Shown: in pieces, positions 35,343-42,981 of the stretch
How positions within the stretch are numbered: position 1 is the stretch's first letter
How the letters are laid out: each line of letters starts with the position of its first letter
DNA from: Chryseobacterium panacisoli
GTDB taxonomy: Bacteria; Bacteroidota; Bacteroidia; Flavobacteriales; Weeksellaceae
Assembly: GCF_008274625.1 (NCBI RefSeq)
Contig: NZ_VTRU01000001.1
Coordinates: 1,364,001 to 1,428,000, forward strand
Direction of reading: 5' to 3'
Length of the DNA stretch: 64,000 nucleotides
Made by a program: the position numbers and the translations under genes
The notes under the pieces: generated by a model
Database searches by the model: none
Seen by the model: the letters and a program-made list of their open reading frames with translations, nothing else
What the model was told of the DNA's origin: nothing

Positions 35343-35681
35343 TAATTTTTAAATTATTAATTGAAAATTTGCCTATTGTGAATTTTACAATTTTAAACTT
35401 ATAAACAAAGCGCTGATATTTTCAGCGTTTTTTTTAGTTATCCTTGTAATATTTTAATATTTTTTTCGCAATAGAAAATCCATTAAAAAAAGAAAAATGA
35501 TCATATTTTTTCAACGTTTTAAAAGTATCAGTTGAAAACCGCAACACAATGTAAACAAGTGCTTTAAATTTAATTTTCATCTGTTTTCCATTAATTTATT
35601 TAGTGCATATCTTTTCCTTAGCAAACCGGCCAAAAAACATGACATATATCATAAATTTATCTGAAATAAATTAAAATACAT
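35343..35681. other. Gene-free gap between mutS2 and the lipase
   Basis: AT-rich. Apart from the mutS2 terminator at 35407-35436 I see no gene, repeat family or convincing promoter. Confidence 0.6.
35407..35436 (+). terminator. Terminator after mutS2
   Basis: AAAGCGCTGA / TCAGCGTTTT stem (one G-T pair) with a 5-base loop and T-rich tail. Confidence 0.82.
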
Positions 35682-37727
35682 ATGAAAAAAACATTACTAA
35701 CGGCTTGTATTATTGCCTGTTACACTATCAACGCACAGAGTGCAGGAGAAATGATAAGTTTTGAAAAAAAAGAGAATCTGACCCCCAGCTTTCTGGCAAA
35801 GCATTTTGTAGGAGAACTTATTGGACAACCAAAGTTGGGAGAAGTTTTAGGCGGGCTGATTAAACTCATTGATCAATCTAATTATAAACTGGAAGCCTAT
35901 AAGGTTTTGTACTGGACACCTGATTATAACGGAAAACTAGTTAAGGCATCAGGTCTTGTTATGTTTCCAAAAACAAATCATAAGCTTTCAACCCTTGTAT
36001 ACTGCCACGGTACCACCAATAATGCAGAGGTTCCGTCTAATCTTAGTGATTCTGGAAAAGTTGGTTTCATCCTTCCCACTCTTTTTGCAGTAAGCGAATA
36101 TATTGTGGTGGCTCCTGATTATATTGGGCAGGGAGATTCTGAAGGCTACCACCCTTATATGAATGCAAGAACGGAAGCAACAGCCACACTTGATATGACA
36201 AAAGCTGCTAATCAGCTTTTAGAACAGCTAGGGACTGCACGTTATGATGAATATTTTCTGACCGGCTATTCGCAGGGCGCCCATGCTGCCATGGCTACTC
36301 TTAAAGCCAACAACCTGATTTATAAGGATTTTAAATTTAAGCATGCTTCACTGGGAGGCGGACCTTATGATATGTCTGATACTACTCTAAACAAAGGGGT
36401 ACTGGAACAACCCAGCTATAGTATCAGTATTATATCCAAAATTATCAATGGGTGCCACACGATAGGATATAAACAATATGATACGTCTTATAAAGAAATT
36501 ATCGCTCCGGCCTATCAGGATCTCTATCAAGCAAATATTATTAACAATCCGGATTCAGCTTCATTAACTTGGGGACCATCAATATGGCGGGATCTTTTTA
36601 ATCCGGTCTATGTAAATAAAATAGAAAATGACCTGAACCATCCATTACGAAAGTGTGCCCAGGAAAGTGATGTTTATGACTGGTACAATAAAACACCTAT
36701 TTATATGAGCAATAATAAGGTTGACAATCTTATTCCTTATCAAAATACAGAGAAAACAAAAGCAGTCATGAGATCAAAATTCTCAAATATGTTTACCGCC
36801 TTCTTAACAATACAGGGAACAGTTTTCAATATGGATTTCGGATTGCCTACAATGGCCAACCATGTTGCAGGTGCTGTACCTTATGCACTTACCAGCTCTC
36901 TTATATTTGCATCCAGCAGAAAAGGCGGTTTGATTAATAATACCGCTAAAAACGAGACTGTGGCGGCTACCGGAAAAATGGCAGACACAATGCCAATAGT
37001 AAACTATGCCTGGGAGGGTTCTCCTATGGATCCTAAACTAATTATTTTTGAAAGCAAAAATTCACGAATAAAAGTTGACGGAGGAACTGAAGCATTAAAA
37101 AGAAAAAGTTCCGAACGTGAAAATAATGAAACAATAGATTTGAAAACATTGGGTACAGGACCCCATTTTATTGAAATCACTACGGAAGAAAATAAAACAT
37201 GGACCATTCCATATATTAATCTAACCCCTGAAGAAATACCGGTCTCATCTGTTATTAAGACATCCGGATTGAATGAAATTTCTATTGACCTTCATGCTAT
37301 ACCTGATCTGAAAAGAGTAAATCTCTATAACGAAGAAAAACACCTGATCAACAGTTTTGAAAGCAGACAGATCAAAAACGGTGAATTAGTAATTGACACT
37401 CAAAAACTGACACCCCAGACTTACATTTTTGAATTTGTACAATCTCCTGTCAGCTCATTGATAACCCAATATAAAAAGACATCTGATATATTAACAAATA
37501 CATCACAACTGTTAATTGCAGATACGGAAACCGGTATTATAATAAAGGCAGACAAACTCCTTGAGAAAGCAGAAATTTATGATATGAACAACAGACTGAT
37601 CTGGAATGCAGAACATATAAAATCTAATAAAACTGTTTCTTCCTCTATAGGAAGTAAGGGCGTGTACGTTGTAAAAGTAACTTATGAAGATGGGACAACA
37701 GAAACAAAAAAAATAGTAAAAAAGTAA
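35682..37727 (+). CDS. Secreted lipase-like alpha/beta hydrolase with T9SS sorting domain
   Basis: 681 residues. Signal peptide (1-19, ending NAQS). Alpha/beta-hydrolase domain with LVYCHGTTNN (oxyanion region, about 105-114), IVVAPDYIGQGDSEG, and nucleophile elbow TGYSQGAHAAM (Ser197). The catalytic Asp may lie in NNKVDNLIPYQN and the His in MANHVAGAVPYA. This pattern resembles secretory lipases (LIP family). The C-terminal 90 or so residues (IYDMNNRLIWN, GSKGVYVVKV, TKKIVKK) are a T9SS sorting domain. It sits between mutS2 and a decayed copy of the mutS2 3' end, suggesting later acquisition. Confidence 0.85.
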   Translation: MKKTLLTACIIACYTINAQSAGEMISFEKKENLTPSFLAKHFVGELIGQPKLGEVLGGLIKLIDQSNYKLEAYKVLYWTPDYNGKLVKASGLVMFPKTNHKLSTLVYCHGTTNNAEVPSNLSDSGKVGFILPTLFAVSEYIVVAPDYIGQGDSEGYHPYMNARTEATATLDMTKAANQLLEQLGTARYDEYFLTGYSQGAHAAMATLKANNLIYKDFKFKHASLGGGPYDMSDTTLNKGVLEQPSYSISIISKIINGCHTIGYKQYDTSYKEIIAPAYQDLYQANIINNPDSASLTWGPSIWRDLFNPVYVNKIENDLNHPLRKCAQESDVYDWYNKTPIYMSNNKVDNLIPYQNTEKTKAVMRSKFSNMFTAFLTIQGTVFNMDFGLPTMANHVAGAVPYALTSSLIFASSRKGGLINNTAKNETVAATGKMADTMPIVNYAWEGSPMDPKLIIFESKNSRIKVDGGTEALKRKSSERENNETIDLKTLGTGPHFIEITTEENKTWTIPYINLTPEEIPVSSVIKTSGLNEISIDLHAIPDLKRVNLYNEEKHLINSFESRQIKNGELVIDTQKLTPQTYIFEFVQSPVSSLITQYKKTSDILTNTSQLLIADTETGIIIKADKLLEKAEIYDMNNRLIWNAEHIKSNKTVSSSIGSKGVYVVKVTYEDGTTETKKIVKK

Positions 37728-37779
37728 GCATTAAAAAAAATCTCGGAAATTAAACAGTGATAAAGATATTACCCGTTTG

Positions 37780-37842
37780 ATGATTGTCAGTTATTGAAAT
37801 TTCAGGACTGCCCTTGATGCGGATGAACCTGAGAGAATTTAA
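37780..37842 (+). pseudogene. Decayed copy of the mutS2 3' end
   Basis: 63 bases align without gaps to the last 63 bases of mutS2 (35280-35342); I count 48 identical positions, including the shared end GAGAGAATTTAA. Translation gives MIVSY, a stop where mutS2 has Gly, then NFRTALDADEPERI and stop, against VIVNYGTFKTTINADELERI in mutS2. Weaker similarity may extend a little upstream. It is followed by a second terminator. Confidence 0.75.
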
Positions 37843-37875
37843 TTACCCTGAGATTAATTTAATGCAAATAGTAAG

Positions 37876-37905
37876 AGAGAGCACCAGAACGGTACTCTCT
37901 TTTTT
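37876..37905 (+). terminator. Terminator after the mutS2 remnant
   Basis: AGAGAGCACC / GGTACTCTCT (one mismatch), 5-base loop, T5 tail that overlaps the last bases of the convergent GEVED gene. It now serves the lipase transcript and may originally have ended mutS2. Confidence 0.75.
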
Positions 37906-38992
37906 ACTTCTTAATGAATTTCAGTCGGGTTACTTTTTCCCTATCTTTCAGCTGAATAAAATAAACACCTTTTGAAAGATGCTGAAGGCTCACTGTATGA
38001 TCTGAAACTTCTCCTTCATCAGTTTTCTGCCCTACAATATTATAAATTTCATAATCTACGGCTTCTGAAATTCCGGAGATATTTAATACATCAGATGCTG
38101 GATTGGGATAAATTTCCGGTTTTGCAGACTTCCCTGATTCTTCCAATCCAAGTGTGAGATTTATTAAATCCACTCCATAATCTTCAACTTCTCCATAAAT
38201 AAATGTTCCACAAGCGTCTGTAGGCATCGTTTGATTTGAAACAACCCTCATGGTTACACCACAAGTTGTCAATGCCGCCAAGCTTGGAATCGTAAACACA
38301 GATACTGCCGGAACAGCCTGAGTAACATTATTCGCCACCATAACTCTTTCGTTGGATTCAAAAACTCCGTTGGCATTAAGATCTATCCATGCTGTTACAG
38401 TTGTCGTACCCGGAGTACCGGCCCAGCTATTGGTTACTGAAAGTTTATTTCCTGTACTTCCTATATAAAACTTTACTCTACGGCTCAGATCACTTCTATA
38501 ATCTGTATAATTGGAAGGTCCGGAATTGCTTACCATGGGAGTCGTAATTCCTGTAGAATTTACTGTCACATTGGAAATATGCATCATAGTAGTATCTGTA
38601 GATGCACTTGCACAGTAATTAAGTGTTGTTGTAAAAAATACCGGATTAGACCACATTCCCTGGGTTGTACATATTTTGGCTACCTGCACTTCGTAAGTAG
38701 TACAAGGCTGCAGATTTGTAATGGTAAATGAATTTTGCCCCGATACAGGAGTGGCGACCATCCAGGTAGTGGTTCCGGGTATTCTATATCTGATGAAATT
38801 ATTCGGGGTATCAGGGTCAGCGGTCCAGGTAACGGTTCCCGAGGTAAGAGTTGTAGCAGATACCTGCACACCAGTGGGAATATCCGTATTACAATAAAAT
38901 AAAGATTTTGATCCTGCTTCTATTTTGTTTTCTGCCTGAAAGGTGGAAATACCCAAAATAAAAGAGAATACATAAAGTAGTCTTTTTGTCAT
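37904..38992 (-). CDS. Secreted fibronectin III/GEVED protein with T9SS sorting domain
   Basis: 362 residues. Signal peptide (about 1-20), a fibronectin type III domain (about 35-125; VTWTADPDTPNNFIRYRIPG, CTTYEVQVAKIC), a beta-rich domain ending in the eponymous GEVEDYGVDL (about 270-280), and a C-terminal T9SS sorting domain from IYPNPASDVLNISG. GEVED domains occur in secreted proteases and adhesins of Bacteroidetes; no protease domain is present here, so an adhesin or carbohydrate-binding role is the better guess. Confidence 0.87.
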   Translation of the reverse strand: MTKRLLYVFSFILGISTFQAENKIEAGSKSLFYCNTDIPTGVQVSATTLTSGTVTWTADPDTPNNFIRYRIPGTTTWMVATPVSGQNSFTITNLQPCTTYEVQVAKICTTQGMWSNPVFFTTTLNYCASASTDTTMMHISNVTVNSTGITTPMVSNSGPSNYTDYRSDLSRRVKFYIGSTGNKLSVTNSWAGTPGTTTVTAWIDLNANGVFESNERVMVANNVTQAVPAVSVFTIPSLAALTTCGVTMRVVSNQTMPTDACGTFIYGEVEDYGVDLINLTLGLEESGKSAKPEIYPNPASDVLNISGISEAVDYEIYNIVGQKTDEGEVSDHTVSLQHLSKGVYFIQLKDREKVTRLKFIKK

Positions 38993-39224
38993 GCTTATTA
39001 GTTTTAAAATTCTCTTGAAAAATAGGAATTTTATAGAATATACTTGACATTGAAACCATATATTATTCTATTTTTTATCAGATTTAAGTTATATATGTAA
39101 GAAACATAACTATTCTGCAGAATATTACTGTTACAACCTCTCCTTTCTTATCATTATTTGAAACAAATACAAGATTTTAAAGAACTGCACCCGCATAATT
39201 ATCTTCCGAAAAGCATTTAATTTA

Positions 39225-39232
39225 TATATTTG
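39225..39232 (+). promoter_or_regulatory. -7 box for the SH3-like secreted protein gene
   Basis: TATATTTG, 21 bases before the ATG at 39254. It overlaps the first codon of the longer TTG-started frame, which therefore is rejected. Confidence 0.55.
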
Positions 39233-39253
39233 GGGGATCAAAAAAATTTCATA

Positions 39254-40051
39254 ATGACTTTCATAAACAAAGCATTCTATGTATCGGCCTTGAGTATTTT
39301 TTCTTTAGCCTTTGTAAAAGGGCAGAATAAAGTTCCTTTCGGAGTGGTAAAAGCTGAAGAAGGATATGCCAATGTACGGGTTCATAAAGACAATTACAGA
39401 AAAATTGTAGACAAGATCCGTATGCGTAAAGGAGATGTATTTGTTTATGTAAAGCCTGCTCCAGGAGAAACAGAGTGGATCTGGATAAAATATCCTGAAA
39501 AACAGGATGAAGACAAACCATTTGTACGTTATGAAACACTTGATAAAGAAGGAATGGTCAATAAAGAACGTATTGCTTATATAGACCAACTTCCGGCCTA
39601 TACTCCTTCCAGGTCCAAAAACGGGAAATCACTTATTTTCACAGATAATTCTGATCCGAAAGTTCCCACTGCCCAAAGAAGCAAAGTAGTGATTGATATC
39701 TACCCTTCCAACGCCGGTTACCGTAAAAAGGAAAAAGATGCGGAAGGAAAACTTCTGACCATTGATAAAGTAAAGCCCTGGGGAATCGGAAATGATCTTC
39801 CCGAAGGAATGACCGAAATCAAATCAATCAGAGTACAACAACCCGGAAGAGGTTCTGTCTTTGTAAGAGAAGCTATCAAAAACATGTTTCAACCCACCAT
39901 GGATTTTGAGAATATTGGCGTAACGTCCCTGGACACCGACAATATTTTCTTATATATGATAAATGGTTCAGGAGAAAACAGATACACCACTCTGTGGACG
40001 ATTAAGAAAGGAAGAGTAATCAGCCAGATTATTTACCATAATCCGGAATAA
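39254..40051 (+). CDS. Secreted protein with bacterial SH3-like N-terminal domain
   Basis: 265 residues from the ATG at 39254, giving a clean signal peptide (1-24, ending VKGQ). The first mature segment (GVVKAEEGYANVRVHKD, IVDKIRMRKGDVFVYVKPA) looks like a bacterial SH3 domain. The rest is beta-rich and not recognised. Probably periplasmic or surface-exposed. The stop codon is directly followed by the promoter of the cobalamin riboswitch. Confidence 0.7.
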   Translation: MTFINKAFYVSALSIFSLAFVKGQNKVPFGVVKAEEGYANVRVHKDNYRKIVDKIRMRKGDVFVYVKPAPGETEWIWIKYPEKQDEDKPFVRYETLDKEGMVNKERIAYIDQLPAYTPSRSKNGKSLIFTDNSDPKVPTAQRSKVVIDIYPSNAGYRKKEKDAEGKLLTIDKVKPWGIGNDLPEGMTEIKSIRVQQPGRGSVFVREAIKNMFQPTMDFENIGVTSLDTDNIFLYMINGSGENRYTTLWTIKKGRVISQIIYHNPE

Positions 40052-40057
40052 ATTCAT

Positions 40058-40065
40058 TATTTTTG
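40058..40065 (+). promoter_or_regulatory. -7 box for the cobalamin riboswitch transcript
   Basis: TATTTTTG, seven bases after the preceding stop codon and about 32 bases before the riboswitch P1 stem. Confidence 0.6.
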
Positions 40066-40096
40066 CCCCCGAAAAGTTTTAACGCTTATTCATCAC

Positions 40097-40255
40097 AGAA
40101 ATTGGTTCTGCATTACCGCAGATTAAAAGGGAATCGTGTGAAAATCACGGACTGTCGCGCAACTGTAAGTAACTGAAATCTTTATCAAAGATCCACTGTG
40201 CGAGGCATGGGAAGGAGATAAAAGATGTTACAAGTCAGGAGACCTGCCTATTTCT
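40097..40255 (+). ncRNA. Cobalamin riboswitch
   Basis: Conserved B12-riboswitch blocks occur in order: AAAAGGGAAT (40124-40133), the CGCAACTGTAA segment, CCACTG, GGGAAGG, and the B12 box AAGTCAGGAGACCTGCC. An outer P1 stem AGAAAT / ATTTCT (40097-40102 and 40250-40255) closes the element. It should sense adenosylcobalamin or a related cobamide. The next gene is an acyl-CoA thioesterase, not an evident B12 transport or synthesis gene. Confidence 0.93.
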
Positions 40256-40383
40256 TTAAACAAATAACTTTCGCGATTTGAAGTTGTATTGATCTGATGG
40301 ATTGTTTCAGGGGTTCTCTAAGTTCCTGTCATTATTCTGTTGTTTTAATATCGTTTTCATTTCGCTTTAATTAATAATGATAT
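40256..40383 (+). other. Riboswitch leader tail with a 25-codon open frame
   Basis: 128 bases between the aptamer and the thioesterase. An ATG at 40297 opens a 25-residue frame (to 40374) without a recognisable product. GGGG..CTCTAAGTTCC may form part of the expression platform. No intrinsic terminator was seen. Confidence 0.4.
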
Positions 40384-40767
40384 ATGACTACAGAAGAAAG
40401 AATTGAAGCATCCGAAACCAGAATCTTTAAAGCGGTTTTCCCTAACACAACCAATCATTACGATACCCTTTTTGGTGGTACGGCCATGCAGCTGATGGAC
40501 GAAGTAGCTTTTATTACAGCCACACGATTTGCCAGAAAAAGAGTGGTAACAGTGAGCAGTGACAAGATCGATTTCAAGAAACCTATTCCTGCCGGAACGA
40601 TTGTGGAACTTATTGGCAAAGTTTCATATGTGGGAAAAACCAGTATGAAAGTAAATGTTGAGATCTATACCGAGCAGATGTATTCCTATGAAAGAGAAAA
40701 GGCTATTGTAGGTGATTTTACTTTTGTAGCGATTGACGAGTTCAAGAAACCCATCCAGATACTATAA
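40384..40767 (+). CDS. Acyl-CoA thioesterase (hotdog fold, YciA-like)
   Basis: 127 residues, single hotdog domain of the acyl-CoA hydrolase type: FPNTTNHYDTLFGGTAMQLM with the catalytic-type Asn/Asp region, DEVAFITATRFARKRVVTVS, and IDFKKPIPAGTIVELIGKV. It cleaves acyl-CoA to free acid and CoA; chain preference is unknown. Being the first gene after a cobalamin riboswitch is unusual and may mean B12-dependent control (for example of propionyl/methylmalonyl-CoA levels) or loss of a receptor gene. It ends at a very strong hairpin. Confidence 0.9.
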   Translation: MTTEERIEASETRIFKAVFPNTTNHYDTLFGGTAMQLMDEVAFITATRFARKRVVTVSSDKIDFKKPIPAGTIVELIGKVSYVGKTSMKVNVEIYTEQMYSYEREKAIVGDFTFVAIDEFKKPIQIL

Positions 40768-40810
40768 ATCATAAGCTTCGGGCGGCCAAAGGCCGCCCGA
40801 AGCTTATGAT
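40768..40810. repeat. Perfect 20-base inverted repeat with AAA loop
   Basis: ATCATAAGCTTCGGGCGGCC pairs with its exact complement across AAA. It is much richer in GC than its surroundings and starts right at the thioesterase stop. It may terminate both converging genes, but lacks a solid T-tract. Confidence 0.8.
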
Positions 40811-40823
40811 ATTTTCAATAAGT

Positions 40824-41414
40824 TTATTTCACAACCTTTTCCGTTTTCAGGCTTCTGTTCAACAGCAGTTCAAAAGCCTCTCCCATTTCATCTGATGCTC
40901 TGCTGATGGCATTTTCAAGCATATTCCGGATTTGTTTTTCTGTTACTCCGGCTTCCGTCCAGCTTTTTCCAGAAGTATGAGAATTTAAGATAAATGGCAT
41001 AATTCTGTCGATCCCACAGGCAAAAATAGCATCAGGAGTTTTCTCCTCTTCAAACTCAAGCCATAGATTGAAAAACTCTGTACGCAAAGGTTCATCCAGA
41101 ATTCCGAAAATCTTTTGGGCAGATGCTTTCTCTCTATCAAACTTTCCTACCATTGCTTTTTCATCAAAAATAAAGGTGTCTCCGGCTTCTATCTCTACCA
41201 GATCATGAATAGAAAGCATTCTTATCACTCTCAACAGATCAATATCTGCACGGTTTTTAGCATATGGATAAAGAATCTGAGCCAGAATAATGATCTGCCA
41301 GGAATGCTCTGCAGTATTCTCTCTTCGGGAATCGTCAGCATTATAATTTCTTCGCTGTACATTTTTCAAGGCATCCACTGCCAGAATAAAATCAATTTCT
41401 TTCTGAATTTTCAT
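40824..41414 (-). CDS. HD domain phosphohydrolase, HDDC2/YfbR-like
   Basis: 196 residues. HD-domain metal ligands are visible: the first His in ENTAEHSWQIIILAQ, His-Asp in LSIHDLVEIEAGDTF, and a later Asp in CGIDRIMPFI. This matches the HDDC2/YfbR group, some of which are 5'-deoxynucleotidases. It begins one base after the stop of the upstream gene (41416-42114), so the two form an operon. Confidence 0.87.
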   Translation of the reverse strand: MKIQKEIDFILAVDALKNVQRRNYNADDSRRENTAEHSWQIIILAQILYPYAKNRADIDLLRVIRMLSIHDLVEIEAGDTFIFDEKAMVGKFDREKASAQKIFGILDEPLRTEFFNLWLEFEEEKTPDAIFACGIDRIMPFILNSHTSGKSWTEAGVTEKQIRNMLENAISRASDEMGEAFELLLNRSLKTEKVVK

Positions 41415-41415
41415 C

Positions 41416-42114
41416 TTACTTTTCTCTATTATATTGTTCTGAAGGGTACACCTTTGTTTTGGTTACCCATTTATTATTGATCTTTTCTCTGGTGATCACT
41501 TTTACGCGGCCTTCTACCGTCATGTCTTCTTCTTTTTCAAAGACTTTATCAAGTCCTTTATTTGGAATAACGGCATATTCAGTGGTAAAAAAATCGCAGC
41601 AACCAGATTTTCCATAGGAGATCAGGCGTTTACGTTTCACATCCACATCAAAAATATCAAGGGAGCTGGACGCAAGATCTGTAAGCTCTTTACTCTTCAC
41701 AAATGCCATTCTTGTACTGTTGAATACATAAACATCATAGGAAGCAGCGCTGTAGTTTCCCATGTTCCCGTTCCTTACCGCTATATCTTCAGTCCCGTCA
41801 AAATTAAAATCATCAATGATTACAGAATTCTGCGTATTCGTCAGCTGAATCATTTTTCCCAGTTTAGGTTTTTCAGCCTGATCTATTTCCAATACCAGAT
41901 TATCCGATGCAAGAGTCTGTACCTTTGTGTTTTTACGATCAAACAGTTCTACAGTTCCTTTACCACTGCATCGGTCATCATAGCAATTCTCTACCTGGAT
42001 GATTGCATCATAATTCTTTGATGCATTTTTAACCTCAAACTGATATTGTCCGAAACATGCAGGCCCCAGTAAAACAAAAGCCGGCAAATGCTTATACTTA
42101 TTGAATAGATTCAT
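41416..42114 (-). CDS. XAC2610-like secreted protein
   Basis: 232 residues. Possible signal sequence (1-22, ending CFGQ). Central SVIIDDFNFDGTEDIAVRNG with a calcium-binding-like Asp/Asn loop (as in FG-GAP/dockerin loops) and YDVYVFNSTRMAFVKSKELT, which I recall from XAC2610-related proteins. C-terminal strand TREKINNKWVTKTKVY. Function unknown. Cysteine pairs (CYDDRC, GCCDF) suggest an exported, disulfide-containing protein. Confidence 0.7.
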   Translation of the reverse strand: MNLFNKYKHLPAFVLLGPACFGQYQFEVKNASKNYDAIIQVENCYDDRCSGKGTVELFDRKNTKVQTLASDNLVLEIDQAEKPKLGKMIQLTNTQNSVIIDDFNFDGTEDIAVRNGNMGNYSAASYDVYVFNSTRMAFVKSKELTDLASSSLDIFDVDVKRKRLISYGKSGCCDFFTTEYAVIPNKGLDKVFEKEEDMTVEGRVKVITREKINNKWVTKTKVYPSEQYNREK

Positions 42115-42256
42115 GGCAATAGTAAATGATTTAGTTGGTGTTTTTTCCTAACAAAAATACGAATCATAATACCGATCTCAAAATTCCGGCCTTATTATCT
42201 GTAAGGATCTGAAACATTTTAACAGCCTTTACATAAAAGAATATTCATTGATAAGA

Positions 42257-42338
42257 AGCTGTTTCCCGCTATACGCTCATACTCCTCGCTCGCTCCCTGC
42301 CCCAAACCGCTGTGGGGTACCCGCTGCTATCGGGGCTA
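42257..42338. repeat. CCCGCTAT...ATCGGGGCT intergenic element
   Basis: Starts GAAGCTGTTTCCCGCTATAC and ends CCGCTGCTATCGGGGCTA. It contains short inverted parts (CCCCA/TGGGG). I recall related elements in many Flavobacteriia intergenic regions. No coding potential. Confidence 0.5.
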
Positions 42339-42527
42339 TAATAATAAATAATAGGTAATAAGCAGAATGATCATTTTTGCTCTTCATTTCGTTCAGTTTC
42401 ATTGAAATTGAATAACTTTTTTAATATTTCCTACCCGAATTTATTTTGATCAAAATCCACATTGAAAATTATAAAACTGATTATCAACTATTTATAATAT
42501 TTATTTTAAAAATTCCACTACTTTGTA

Positions 42528-42568
42528 TTGCATAATACCATTTTATTTACATATCTTTGTAATGTAAA
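42528..42568 (+). promoter_or_regulatory. padR promoter with overlapping inverted repeat (candidate PadR operator)
   Basis: TTG (42528-42530), a 21-base spacer and TATCTTTG (42552-42559) form the promoter. TTTACAT (42546-42552) and ATGTAAA (42562-42568) form a perfect 7-base inverted repeat with a 9-base spacer covering the -7 box. ACAT/ATGT half-sites are typical of PadR-family operators, so autorepression is likely. Confidence 0.6.
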
Positions 42569-42640
42569 ATCGAAATAGGTACAACTAGCTAGGTTCCGAA
42601 CTTCGAAAATTATATAACTAATTAACAAAACTTATCAAAG

Positions 42641-42970
42641 ATGAATACCGAAAATACCAAAGCGCAAATGCGAAAAGGAATTCTGGAATTCTGTATTCTA
42701 AGTCTCATCAATAATCGCGAAATGTATGTTTCTGATCTTATTGACGAACTGAAAAAAGGAAAACTGGATGTAGTGGAAGGAACCCTCTACCCTCTTCTTA
42801 CAAGACTTAAAAACGGAGAGTTTCTCTCTTACAGATGGGAAGAATCTACAGGAGGACCACCCAGAAAATATTATCAGATCACAGAAAAAGGAAAACTTTT
42901 TCTGGATGAACTTCAAAACACATGGAATGAACTGACAGCCTCAGTAAACCACATCACCCAACAAAATTAA
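42641..42970 (+). CDS. PadR family transcriptional regulator
   Basis: 109 residues, the small PadR type: winged helix with ILEFCILSLINNREMYVSDL, the recognition-helix region VVEGTLYPLLTRLKNGEFLS and the wing EESTGGPPRKYYQITEKGK, then a short dimerisation helix. PadR proteins repress and are released by small ligands. Eleven bases before the PspC gene, so one operon. The candidate operator over its own promoter suggests negative feedback. Confidence 0.93.
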   Translation: MNTENTKAQMRKGILEFCILSLINNREMYVSDLIDELKKGKLDVVEGTLYPLLTRLKNGEFLSYRWEESTGGPPRKYYQITEKGKLFLDELQNTWNELTASVNHITQQN

Positions 42971-42981
42971 AAAACAAAGCT

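Larger units (their letters stand above)
42115..42640. other. 526-base gap: repeat element, padR promoter and operator
   Basis: No gene seen. It holds the GC-richer repeat at 42257-42338, then AT-rich sequence with the padR promoter/operator at 42528-42568. A 73-base leader precedes the padR ATG. Confidence 0.6.

Noticed and set aside
42115-42640. Hidden tRNA or small RNA in the 526-base gap
   Set aside because: No cloverleaf pattern or CCA-type end was found; the GC-richer part fits a repeat element instead.
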